This document shows, piece after piece, positions 53,998 to 64,000 of a DNA stretch of 64,000 nt. Origin of the DNA: Colletotrichum lupini (Eukaryota; Ascomycota; Sordariomycetes; Glomerellales; Glomerellaceae); assembly GCF_023278565.1 (NCBI RefSeq), contig NC_064677.1, forward strand, positions 5,208,001 to 5,272,000, written 5' to 3'. The notes beneath the pieces were generated by a model. The model did no database searches, had not been told where the DNA came from, and saw nothing but the letters and a program-made list of their open reading frames with translations. The first letter of the stretch is position 1; every line of letters starts with the position of its first letter. The position numbers were made by a program, and so were the translations under genes.

Positions 53998-54876
53998 TCA
54001 CGAAGCGGCGGCAACAGCAGGGGCGGGAGCCGGAGCAGTCGCGGGCGCCGCAGTCGAGGCCGCAGTCGTGGCAGCCGCGTCGGTAGCGGGAGCAGCAGGG
54101 GGCTGCGTCAGGGTCCCCTCGGAGAAGTTCTTGAGGCCCTCCATCCAGGCGGCGAAGCCCGTCTCGAGCTGGCCGACCATGGTGAAGCGGAGGACCTGGG
54201 CGAGGGGGCCGTAAAAGGTCTCCCAGCAGCGGTACTCCGTGCCGTTGCCGTCCTCGGTCTCGAGGAACTCCTGGACGCGCTCGGATTTCAGGACAAAGGG
54301 GGGCACGAGGCCGCCCGTCTTCCAGCAGACGCGGTAGCCCTTGCGGCCGCGGTGGACGGGCTGGGTCTCGCCGTTCGCGAGGGCGGCGGGGGGCGCGGCG
54401 TGGGTGTACTCCTCGAGCTTGGTGACGACGAGGGCCTGCTTGGTGGTCGTCTTTGCCGGGTCGAGCGTCATGTGGACCTCAAAGGTGACGTGGGTGCCCT
54501 CGAGGAGGAGCTCGCCTGGCTGGTTCTTGGCGGCGGCGGAGTCGGCGAGCATGGGCGGGACGGCGAGGCCGGAGGGGCGGGAGACGGTGGCCTTGGGGAC
54601 GAAGGTGTTCCAGGCCGGGTAGGTTGCCGGGTTGAGGACGGCGGCGAGGACGGCGGTGGGCTTCGCGGCGATGGGGGTGGCGCAGGCGATGGTGAGGACG
54701 GCGCCGACGTCGCCGTGGGACGGGGTCGCGAGGGGAGGGGAGACGGGGGTGGGCGTCAGGGAGGTGGGGATGGAGTCGGTGCCCTTGTCGAGGGCCTTTG
54801 GCGATTTGGGCTTGAGCTGGTCGGGGATCTGCTTGATCGAGTCCGGGATGGTGATTCTTTGGCGTATGGCCTCCAT
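53998..54876 (-). CDS. SRPBCC/START-like domain protein
   Basis: The 292-residue intronless frame starts MEAIRQRITIPDSIKQIPDQL. A Pro/Thr-rich linker (about 20-55) follows, then an SRPBCC-like fold from about 58 to 245: LTIACATPIAAKPTAVLAAVLNPATYPAWNTFVPKA opens it, VTFEVHMTLDP and QALVVTKLEEY supply the strands, and ETFYGPLAQVLRF and GQLETGFAAWMEGLKNFSE form the closing strand and long helix. This fold binds hydrophobic ligands in polyketide cyclase-like and START proteins. The C-terminal 40 residues are Ala/Pro/Thr low complexity. No signal peptide is seen, so it is likely cytosolic. The coding sequence is very GC-rich in third positions. Extreme G-runs lie 37-95 bp upstream of the start. 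Confidence 0.8.
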   Translation of the reverse strand: MEAIRQRITIPDSIKQIPDQLKPKSPKALDKGTDSIPTSLTPTPVSPPLATPSHGDVGAVLTIACATPIAAKPTAVLAAVLNPATYPAWNTFVPKATVSRPSGLAVPPMLADSAAAKNQPGELLLEGTHVTFEVHMTLDPAKTTTKQALVVTKLEEYTHAAPPAALANGETQPVHRGRKGYRVCWKTGGLVPPFVLKSERVQEFLETEDGNGTEYRCWETFYGPLAQVLRFTMVGQLETGFAAWMEGLKNFSEGTLTQPPAAPATDAAATTAASTAAPATAPAPAPAVAAAS

Positions 54877-54912
54877 TGTTGATGATTACTGTTACTGACG
54901 GACTTCTTTTCT

Positions 54913-54971
54913 GGGGGGGGGGGGGGGGGGGAGGGGGGGGTGGGGGGGGGGGGGGTGGGGGGGGGTGGGGG
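54913..54971. repeat. Interrupted poly-G tract upstream of the SRPBCC-like gene
   Basis: Several G runs of 8 to 20 bases separated by single A or T bases occupy about 59 bp. In the direction of the minus-strand gene this is a C-run block at -37 to -95 from the ATG. It could form stacked G-quadruplexes on the template strand. Run lengths may be uncertain through sequencing error. Confidence 0.85.
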
Positions 54972-55055
54972 GGGTGTGGTGGTGAACAGCGGGGCGGGTT
55001 ATGGCGGGGAGTGTTGGTGCGGGTGTATACTTATATTGCTTCGTTTGTTTTGTGT

Positions 55056-55077
55056 GGGGGGGGGGGGGGGGGGGGGG
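55056..55077. repeat. Second poly-G tract
   Basis: An uninterrupted run of about 22 G bases lies 180 bp upstream of the SRPBCC-like start. Together with 54913-54971 it gives two G-run blocks in one promoter region. Confidence 0.85.
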
Positions 55078-56015
55078 TATCTCTGGGTATAATGATGGAT
55101 GGAGAAAATCAAGCCGGTATCACAAAAAAACTTGGTTCAAAAGAAGAAGAAGTTTTGCCGGTTGGGTATTTGATGTAAAAGATGAAAGTAAGGAGAGGAA
55201 AAAGACGGCGAACGGAGAAAGGATGGAACGATGGAGGAGGGGGGAGGGGGTAAGTAAAGGAACTCAAAAGTAGGGCGAGAAGGCAAAGAGAGGGCACACA
55301 GGTAATAGAAACGGGGGCGATTCAGGTTAGTTGTATCAAATGGACGGGATTGGGCTTTAGACTTCCTGGTCTCGTGAGGAGATGCGCGTCATGGGATGGG
55401 GGGAGGGATGTATGGATGCCGGCGGAGGAGGAGAGAGACAGTAAGAGGAGGAGGGGCTTGACGGTTGGTTGCTCCAGCTGGATGAGGTGTAGGTAGCCAA
55501 GGTGTAAGGTGTAGAGGTGTAGGGGGAGGGCAGCAGAGAGCAGGGGAGGAGGGGAGGAGAGAGGGGCTGTGAATCTGTGATCAAACGATAGTGTCGTGAG
55601 CGTGATGTGAAGCTGTGGTATGAGGCTGGCCCGGGCCAACGGTCGGGATATAGGTAGGTAGGTGGGTGTGTATGGATGTGTGCGGATGTGGGAGGTGAGG
55701 TATGTGTGTGTGATCGCTATGGTGTGTCGATGAGTGAGATTTGATGTGCGGTGATGGTAGTGAAGGTAAGGTACGTAGGCGTAGGTGAGTAGGTTGCCGA
55801 CAATGATGAGATTGGCGACCGCCGACGGGCGATTTTTAGTGGGAACTTGCGCCAGCGAAAACCGATGGAGAAAGTTGGGGAGTCGAGGACGTACCTAGCT
55901 TGACGGCCGCCGCGGTCCGGATCTGTCCATTTTCGGGTCCAGGCCGCCCCCCTTCAGGTCTACCCTCCCCGCTTTGAGTCCGGGGGACAGGGGGTATCGA
56001 TGACTCCACCACGCA

Positions 56016-56044
56016 GGGATGAGGCGGGATGAGGCGGGATGGAG
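56016..56044. repeat. 10-bp tandem repeat
   Basis: The unit GGGATGAGGC occurs nearly three times in a row. It is a short, perhaps strain-variable minisatellite in intergenic DNA. Confidence 0.7.
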
Positions 56045-57467
56045 GGGTTGTTCTTTTCGGCGACTAACCACGGAGATCCGGATCGGATATGGTATTTACA
56101 TAGTACTGATTACCCAATTGTCGATTGACGATGAGGAGCGAGTTTCGGCTCATCCTCTTTTCCGGCATTCTTCATCTTCCAACTTGCAATCTCTAATACG
56201 TATGAATGGATATCCGAAAGGGAAAGCTCAGAGTGACTTGGCGAATGAAATTCAAACGCGAAAGGCGATCTTGTGCCCAACCCGGCAGCCTCCATCAGCA
56301 TGAAAATACCAGTATATGCCCTGCTCGCAACGGGTCTGACACGTGTAAGTGCAATGGAGAACCAAGTCAACTGGCTGAGGTGCAAAAAGCAAACCGACCA
56401 CCCAACTTCCGCCCAGCTCACCAACGTATACAAGGAAGGAGCCTGTGTACTCTTGCGCATAAATGATCGAAGCAAACCCTTTCCATGACGAGGGAACCGA
56501 AGTATCCACCCGTTGGGCGCCGATTGTCGTTCGTTGGTCTCTGCCAACGGCTTTCTCGCGCGCAATTCAATGTGGAGGGCGAGGGGGGACATAATAAGGC
56601 ACCACTTAATTCGATGAGGACAATGTGAGAGGAGGAGGAGGGGTCCTAGGGAAGACCAGATGAGACGGGGCTCTTGGGCAAAGCTGGCGAGGCTGAGAGG
56701 AAGGGTTCGAGCGCTGGACTTTTGGGGAGTTTCGCCTCGTTTTCGTCCTTGGTCCTTTTGTTGGCTGCGTTGGTTCTCCCATTGAGTTCCAGGGATGGGG
56801 GGTGTAAGGTGCCACGGTGCGATCTCTGTACATCAAAGCAAAGCAAAGGTGAAGAAGGGAAAAAAAGTGCCATAGCTCGGAAGATGGAGTAATAACGTAC
56901 TGCGTACACGGAAAGGTAGGTATTTCCAGAGAGAGGGGAAAAGTCGCCCCATCTTCAAACCCAATCCCTTTTCCTCTTCTCAAACTTTCAAGTTTGACGC
57001 CCTTTTCCGGCCGGCCGTTTCGTTGTCGGCCTAGAAAAAGCCATAGCGTTCGAGGTTGGCAGCCTGAGCCGATCATTACAATTCCAGGGAGACTTTTTTC
57101 GAATTCTTTTTAAACGGTACTTTAGTTCTGTAAAAAAGGAAAAATTGAAAAAGAGTCAAGCAAATCCAGTCAAGTTTACAACATGAGTAAGGTCAATAAG
57201 GGTCGGAAATTTTGAAAATAGTCAGGGTTCGAAACGAACCACTTGTTCATTCTTCTCATCTCGCAAGCCCTCCGCGACAAAATCCGTGCTCTAGTTACAA
57301 GAAATAGGTGTCACACACAGAGACCGCGCGCAGGAACCATTGTCTCGGTTCCAAAATCCCAAATCCCAAATCCCTCCCCTGCCCTCCCCTTCTCCTTCTA
57401 TTCGTACATCCCCCAAGTAAGCAACTCACCGAATCAAAGACAACGTCTCAAAACCACTTCTCCTCCC

Positions 57468-57504
57468 GTCCACATCCACGTCCACGTCCACGTCCACATC
57501 CACG
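57468..57504. repeat. 6-bp tandem repeat
   Basis: Six copies of TCCACG/TCCACA occur in a row. It is a short microsatellite-like tract in intergenic DNA. Confidence 0.75.
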
Positions 57505-58271
57505 CGCCAAACCACCACACACAACCGCCGTCACACCGTTGACACGAGCCATGTCTTGGTCGCCTGAATGGAAAATCAGAAAAAAAGCACGAGGCAGAAG
57601 GCGAGTTGTGCGCTCTTGTCTGAAGATGGAGGCCCCTCAGTGACTCATATCTCTGATCTCGATGGATGTGGGACAAATGCCGGCTGGTCAGGGAGATGAG
57701 TATCAAATTCTTCTATTTTGAAAAAAGACCTTATGCGGCGGCGCCGTTGAATTAGTCACTTTTCGATGCTAGATTCGCATCGCGAGACGCACATGCCTCA
57801 AAATCGGAACCGGTGGGGACAAGCTGCGTATCTCTTTCCATTAGGCGCATCCACCCGAACCCGCTCATGTCAGATCCATGGAAATGCTACTAATATTTAA
57901 TGGTATCAATGCAATCAACCCGCATGACGTATCACGAGAAGCGCGGAAAGAGTATTGATAGTGAACAGTCTGTCTTTTGTCGAAACTTTGAACCGCCTTG
58001 AAGGAGGCGAAAACTACTCTACATACACCAGAAAGTTCCTAAACCATGATGCAGTTGGACGCTTGCGACCAAGCCTGCCCGAAATGCTTACGAGAATAAG
58101 AGCGCATAGGAGCGCGAAAGCACAATACCTCCCTATTCCTTAGCCGATGCCCCCCCCGGTTGACGCCTTGTAACTCCCTGAAAGAAGCAGATCCTGGTTT
58201 TCCGATTCCCTGAAATTGGATATTCCCATGAAGCTATATGACCGTGTTGGACAATGCGTTGACCATGAAGT

Positions 58272-60142
58272 CTAGGCTGTGCGACCGTGGACAGTAGCCG
58301 AGACGGCTGAGTGACCAGAGCGAACGCTGGCCATGTCGCTCATCTCGGTGCCGTCGTGGTCGTTGCCTTCTTGCTGCAGGCGTGTCTTATTGGCTTGCTG
58401 CGCATGACCTGTGAGAAGGGTGATGGATCTGGGTTCCTTCTCCCAAGTAAAGACGGCGGCGACCACCATTATGGCGCAGGCGGCGATCATGAAGATAGTC
58501 TGGTCTCTGAAGGAGTCTGTGTAGACATGCTTGACGAGGTTTCTGAGGTGCGAGCTCCACGCGGAAGATTGGGTTGGAGAGTGGGCCAGAGTCTCGCGTT
58601 CAGACGGAGAAAGATGATCACTGAGAATTTCCACGCGCGCGTTGAACATAGCAGTGCAGATGGCGACACCAAGACAACCGCCGAGGGCGCGAGCTTGGGC
58701 GAGAATTCCTTGGGCGACGGCGTGTTCCTTAGTCGATTCCGCTTCGACGCCAGAGAGAATGGTCGTGGAGCCAAAGTTGAGGCCGACGCCCAGTCCGAAA
58801 ACGAGCGTGAATCCGTACGCAGGAGCAAAGTCCGCCTGAGCGTCGACGACCATAAGCATAAGACTGATACCGAGGACTTGCGCAATCGACGCGACAGTCA
58901 TGACGAGAGCCACCTTGTTCGATTTGGAGTTCACCGCTCCAGCAACGAACGATCCAACTGCGCAGGCTCCAAGCATAGGCAACAGGTACATGCCGGACTG
59001 GAGAGGGCTCTTCTGCGCAATCACCTGCATGCGTTCCGGGATAATGACGGTGAGGGCAACATAGGGGAGTCCTGTGAGGAAGGTAACGGCCAAGCCGCAC
59101 ATGAAGGGCCGGCGTCGAGCAAGATGTACCGGAAAGACAGGCTCTTGATGCGAGCACCGCAGATGGTCGATTAAGAGGCAGCGATTTCGGTAAAGGTAGT
59201 TCTCGAAGATGCCAAAGATACCCCAGCAAGCCCCAGAGCACACGAACATGACGATGACGGTCCAGTGGTCCCAACCGTAGTATGTGTATCCACCACGCTC
59301 GATAGCGACAACCAGAAAGGCCGAGCCAAAGAAGAGAGTGGTCATACCAACCACGTCAAGCTTCTTGAATGCCGTCCAAGAGTAAATCTTGAAGGCCTGT
59401 CGGTCTTTGGGGTAGGACAAGACGAGGCAGGCCACAGCGAACACACCGATGGGAATGTTGAGTCCAAAGATCCAGCGCCAGGTAATCTTGGAGACAATGA
59501 CACCGCCCAAGATGGGGCCCAGAAGGAAAGCCGCGGCGAGAGTGATTCCGATGATGCCGCCCATTAGAGCTGGGTTGTGGGCAGGACCTTGCTCAAGCAG
59601 ACAGGTCTGGGCGAGGCTGTACAAGCCCGAGCCTCCGACACCCTGAAAGGCGCGGCCGATGATCAGGAGCTTCATGCTTTTCGCGCCCGCACACAGAGCC
59701 GAGAAGATGACGAAGACGGCCCAACTGTAGAAGAGCATGGTTCGGCGACCGTAAATGTCACTGCACTTGGCAATTCCGACAGCGCAGCCCATGTAGGTGA
59801 GAAGGTAGGCCAGAAGGACAAAGGAAGCGTGCTGGTGGTCGCCAATCTCCTCAGAGATGGCAATGAGGGAGGTGGCAATGATGGACGTATCGAGAGTAGC
59901 GAGGAACAAGCCAACGAGAAGGCTATCTGGTCAGCTGGGTTCGCGAGAACGCTGCAATTCCCTTACCTGAAGACGATCAAGACTCTCTCAATCGTAGGCT
60001 GGCGAAGGCTGGCAGCGGGATACTCCGCGCCACGACGGGGAGCAAAATTCGCGACAGCGAAGCCAGCGGTATCGCCCAGAGACGGATTGGGGTAGGAGAG
60101 CTGGTCAGCCATCTCGCGACGAGAGGGAGACTGGGCGGCCAT
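58272..60142 (-). CDS. MFS multidrug/drug:H+ antiporter, DHA2 type
   Basis: Two exons (60142-59967 and 59922-58272) with a 44-bp intron (GTAAGG...GATAG) encode 608 residues. The protein is a plasma-membrane or vacuolar proton antiporter exporting toxic compounds or endogenous metabolites. After a cytosolic N-terminus of about 55 residues, helix 1 reads FSLLVGLFLATLDTSIIATSL, where the splice restores FS. GRRTMLFYSWAVF gives motif A, IIGRAFQGVGGSGLYSL motif B, and LLGPILGGVIV the antiporter motif C. Helices continue to about residue 555 in a 14-helix pattern, and the tail is charged. Frames are intact. No biosynthetic gene lies next to it in this window, so a substrate cannot be proposed. Confidence 0.92.
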
Positions 60143-63100
60143 TGCTGCGATGATCTTGACAATGGTTGGCGGCGGTTTTTTTGTCGTCAGAGCGGAATAG
60201 AGTAAGGTTGACGGTTGTCTTCTCCTCTCAGGGGCAGAAGATGGAAAGACGCCTTCGAATCTTACCGATGGCAATATTCGAAGCTTGATTTCAGCTTGTC
60301 TCGAAGAGATATGGCGATGAGGCAAAGGTTTTCTGAAAAGTAGAGGGGAAAGAGAGGGATTGTGTGGGTGTGATATGGGGAGAGAAGGCGTTTGAGTCAA
60401 GGAAATCTGGTTGAGGAAGGTTTCTGAGGATACCTGGCTGCTCTCGCCTCAATGGGTATAGGGGCTAGCTTGTTTTCCCTGATGGATAGGGAAAGAGAAC
60501 CAGTAACAAGACAGTGATCAGCCTTGTACCTGCCTGTCCTGAGAGCCTTTGCAGAGTTGGTTGAGGAAGGTAGACGTGGGCCTTGGCTGGTAATTGAACT
60601 GTTGGTTACCTCGACGATGCAACAACAAGGTAGGTGGTGTGAGGAGGAAAGGAACACTTTGAGGGTACGTGTGTGCGCGTGTGTATGTGTGAACACACAT
60701 CCCTCTTTGGTGTGAGGACTTGAGCGGCAGCAAGGAACAAACGAGGTAAACAGCTGCCCATCCTCTCCAACTTGGACAGTGGCCGCAACACATAGTTATA
60801 CTGACCGCAGCTCTTTACCCTCGTGTTGACAGTAGAAGAAGAGCACCAGATGCACCTATCCATGATGCCCGAGACAGTGGTTTTCCTAGAGGCTTGCTCA
60901 TCCAGCCTAGGCCAGGGTGAAGATGAGATCTTCTCTGACAGTTCCACCTTGGGTAGGCGAAGACACGGACAATGACGGGTGCTGTGCAAGGTGGGACAAA
61001 CAACTTGAAAGCGTCAAGACTGTGAAGCATAGTTGTGGCAGTTGTTCGCGTGCCCTATGCCCTGGTCTCGCTCGGCTGTGGTGACGAAAACATCATGTTC
61101 CAAGACAAAGGCTTTCTTGCTTGAGAATGGAGGCCGAGGAAAAGCCAGGGGCAAGATGGTGACTGCGCATCCCATCAGAGGGGAGAAGGCAAGCCATTGG
61201 TAGGATGTGTCAGGCAAATGTCCCAATTGCTAGTCTCTCAGAAATAGAAGAGCTGCCACTAGGGTGACAGAAACAGGTCCCGTTGTTGTACAAACCCCAG
61301 GACTCTTCAGCATTCGAGGCCGTGGCATTTCGTAAATAAGCCACTCAAGTCCCCGACTGGGGTGGGGGAAATTTATATCAAGCAACACTGTTTGACTCTG
61401 AGCCGGTGCAACGGAATATCGACTGGCTGTCTCCGGTTGATGCCAGAATCCGACAGTACTACCCTGTGTACATTCAGCTCTGTATTTTCAGAGTAACAAG
61501 ACGAAAAGAGAGAGGAAATCGCAGTAGGAAAACGAAGTGCCTACCGGATCTGTGTATCCCCGACCGACCTCCCGTCTGCACCACTAGCTCTGCACGCCCC
61601 ATTTGGAACGTTGTGTTCCCAGATGCCTCGTGGTTGAGTCGCCATCGTTCTACCCACTTGGATAGGAACAGATGCGCAGAGCGCCACCAGCACCCGACTC
61701 TGCATTTTCAAATGTTGTGTTCAATCCATCAGTCGAAAAACGCAATGGAAGAAAGGTCGCTCGTTTGAAAGCTTGAGAGCTGCGAAGTGAGGTCATGGGC
61801 CACGCTGCTTAGCCGAACAACTTTTGGTCCGGCCCGTGTACGACCTCGCCTGGCATTCCCTCAATGGTTGCTGCAGCGCTGGGCGACAACGTTTTCGGCA
61901 GCATATCCTTGTCAAAAACTGGGGGATCTGTAAAGAGAGGCATGTTGAAGCGCTTTGGCCTGCCAAGATGGTGTGTATCACAGATACTAGGGGTCGAACT
62001 CCCCTCGTCTTGATTGATGAGGGTTGTACACCTGCTTGTGGAACATCAAGTCGGTCCCAAAATGGTTCGATTGGCCAGACTGGGCAAAATGGTCTCGTTG
62101 TGTCAATTTCACCGTCAACTCAGCTCCATTTTGAACTGTCGTACAGGCTTTGAGTGTTTCGTCAATCGAGATGGTGCGGCCTCTCAATGGACATTCCGCC
62201 ACATGAGATCACATGAGATCCTATGAGATGGTTGGATGTGTGTAGGCATGATCAACTTCAAAAGGAAATGAAAGTAACAATGAGCAGCATGAATGGAGGC
62301 GCTCGAGCCATGAAACATCCCTGACTTCGTGTGTGAAGTCGGAGCGGAAAATATGTTCGGTCCGAGATGCCCTTGGCTGAGCCTCTGAGGTGTGGTATGA
62401 ATGGGACTGAACTGGACTTCATCCGTGCCTATAGTGGAAACTTGGCAAGCCCATGATACGATAACTGTACCCGGTTAACATTCTTTTCATTAGGCATAAT
62501 CTAATACTTGATGTTCCATTTACAAGTCTTCTCAGGCCAATTCCCAGGAGGCGATGTTTTTCTATATTTCCCTGTCCTCGTGAACGATGTTTGTGGTCTC
62601 ATTCTCTGCTTTGCTCGATGTTCCCCATTCAACGACGGTGGAAGCCTGGAGCCAACATATCTCAAATGGGTTCCTGCATATGAAAACACGCTACACTTAC
62701 GGCAATGTCGGTCTGACACATTGTAAATATCATCGCCCAGAGATCTGATTTCAACTTCTTCGAGAGGCCGATGAGAGGCCAGTCCGCTCGAGAGACTCTT
62801 GGAACGGAGAGCAACACGAGACTAACATCAAGTTGGCGCCAAGTCTCCGGAACATCGGACCTTCATATGTACGGCCGCGTCGGTGAGTACTGCACAATGT
62901 CCTTGGGCGAGCTACACTCCTGTCAATGCCACCAACCTTGTTCGACACGTCAACGTCCCCGCCCAACGAAATGATCAGAAATAACCGGTTAGCTGCTCCA
63001 TCGTGGTTTGTCAAAGCTCCCCGGTCTTCTCATCGTCGGAAATCAGATCGCTCGGCCTCTTCTATCCAGTCTCATCCGCTTCTCTTTTTTGTACTCGCAC

Positions 63101-64000
63101 CGAGACCGCGCGGCTGGCGATCCAGGCCCTCCTGAGGATTGGGCACCACCACGAGGAAACGGGTCAAATTGACTGTGTTATGCATTCTCTCTGCCCGGGT
63201 CATACCGTCAACCCTCCGTACAGCCCCTCAGAGCAGAGCACCATTGGCAATCAGTAGCCGTGGCAAAACGAGCACGAACATCGTGACAGGTTGGCACTGA
63301 CTCGGGATCTATCTTCTAGCCAAATCTCTTCCACCGGCTGTCCTACAACCATTAACAACCACTGGAGCACACGCCAGCCTGGTACTTTATCGATCCAGGG
63401 AAGGAATATGTGCTACTCCCGTCATCCCCCCTGCAATGGAGTCGGAGCATCGGTGCTCCTCAAAAGTTCTGTTTGCAACATGCGGTAAAGAGTTGGCCCA
63501 TGAGGGCCATACCAGAGTCCAGCGGAAGGATTCCAGGATCGGTGGTTGTTGTTCTCCTACGTACATAACTTTATGCCATGTTGGAGATGTTCTTGCGGTC
63601 CCCTAGGGCTGATTGCATGCCAAAGTGGGCTGCGCCCCATCCCTGTTCTATTTCAAGCAACTAGCTCTATCCTCTTCCCGTCTTCATAGCTTCTCTTGAT
63701 TTGGCCGTCGGTCTAATTGCAAGAAGCCGTTGATATCCGTGGGCTATGCTTCTGAAGAACCACAATCCAAAGAGGGCCGCATGAGGAGGAGCTGTACCGA
63801 ATGAAGTTGCCCTTATGATTTTGATACGAAGAGCCAATATCTTCTATGTTAGACGGTATTATGGCTACATTCAAAGGGATGGTCGAAGATTCCCTAAGAA
63901 ACAAAGACCGTTGATCACAGCGAGTGACGTTCATGCAATTACGTTGGAAGTCATATCATACAAAGAGCCATTCCTGCACCAAAGGATTGATGCTGACCGC
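60143..64000. other. Gene-poor right end of the window
   Basis: The first 250 bp is the MFS promoter and 5' untranslated region. Beyond it I find only short frames without motifs on both strands. A small direct repeat, CACATGAGAT, lies at 62201-62229. The composition is ordinary and not AT-rich, so this is not a RIP-treated repeat. It may be the flank of a gene outside the window or decayed sequence. Confidence 0.4.
62201..62229. repeat. 10-bp direct repeat, three copies
   Basis: ACATGAGATC occurs twice in succession, followed by CTATGAGATG. It is a short tandem duplication in non-coding DNA. Confidence 0.7.

Larger units (their letters stand above)
54877..58271. other. Long intergenic region upstream of the SRPBCC-like gene
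   Basis: About 3.4 kb with no supportable gene apart from the listed repeats. The part from 55300 to 55800 is purine-rich on the plus strand with GGTAGGTAGGTGG at about 55650. Frames around 56100-56600 and 56600-57080 have no motifs. GGTTCGAAACGAACC near 57227 is a short hairpin, but it is not part of a tRNA. Confidence 0.4.

Noticed and set aside
57225..57242. GGTTCGAAACGAACC resembling a B box
   Set aside because: It is a simple hairpin. The upstream 80 bases do not fold as a tRNA and no A box is present.
58311..59174. A 287-codon plus-strand frame opposite the MFS gene
   Set aside because: It is an antisense shadow of the membrane-protein exon, without motifs.
61983..62010. GGGGTCGAACTCCCC resembling a tRNA T-arm
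   Set aside because: The loop order is wrong for a T-arm on either strand and no acceptor, D or anticodon stems can be drawn around it.

Overview
The window reads as a nuclear segment of a filamentous ascomycete (Pezizomycotina, most likely a Sordariomycete; I cannot name the genus). The evidence is short spliceosomal introns (44 to about 110 bp in most genes) with GT..AG borders and CTAAC/CTGAC-type branch sites, protein families typical of these fungi (a secreted Fe3+-type solute-binding protein, fungal Zn2Cys6 regulators, a Mid2-like wall sensor, a hybrid histidine kinase), and one AT-rich block almost devoid of CpA/TpG, the mark of repeat-induced point mutation (RIP).

Region 1 (1-7.4 kb) is a gene graveyard. 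It holds an open fungal transcription-factor middle domain whose upstream zinc finger is decayed, a protein-arginine-deiminase (PAD) pseudogene on the minus strand with two nonsense codons and one frameshift, and remnants of what may be a second Zn2Cys6 regulator. Region 2 (7.4-14.5 kb) is an intact accessory block: a secreted solute-binding protein, an eight-exon GH35 beta-galactosidase on the opposite strand tail-to-tail with it, and a metal-dependent amidohydrolase.

Region 3 (14.5-34.8 kb) has long intergenic stretches and four genes: a Mid2-like sensor, a small secreted cysteine-containing protein, a very large coiled-coil protein of about 2,360 residues whose first exon is unresolved, and the alpha subunit of the SRP receptor. 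Between the SRP receptor gene and the divergent YIF1 gene sits a 2,929-bp element with 61-bp terminal inverted repeats flanked by TA on both sides (35495-38423), heavily RIP-mutated inside. It therefore occupies the shared upstream region of two early-secretory-pathway genes.

Region 4 (38.8-64 kb) continues with YIF1, a Mpv17/PMP22-family membrane protein, an intronless 1,359-residue hybrid histidine kinase, a small Dabb-domain protein, an SRPBCC-like protein with extreme G-runs just upstream of its start, and a DHA2-type MFS transporter. The last 3.8 kb shows no supportable gene. Exon coordinates were set by hand from splice signals, reading-frame continuity and recognised family motifs; no similarity search was available.
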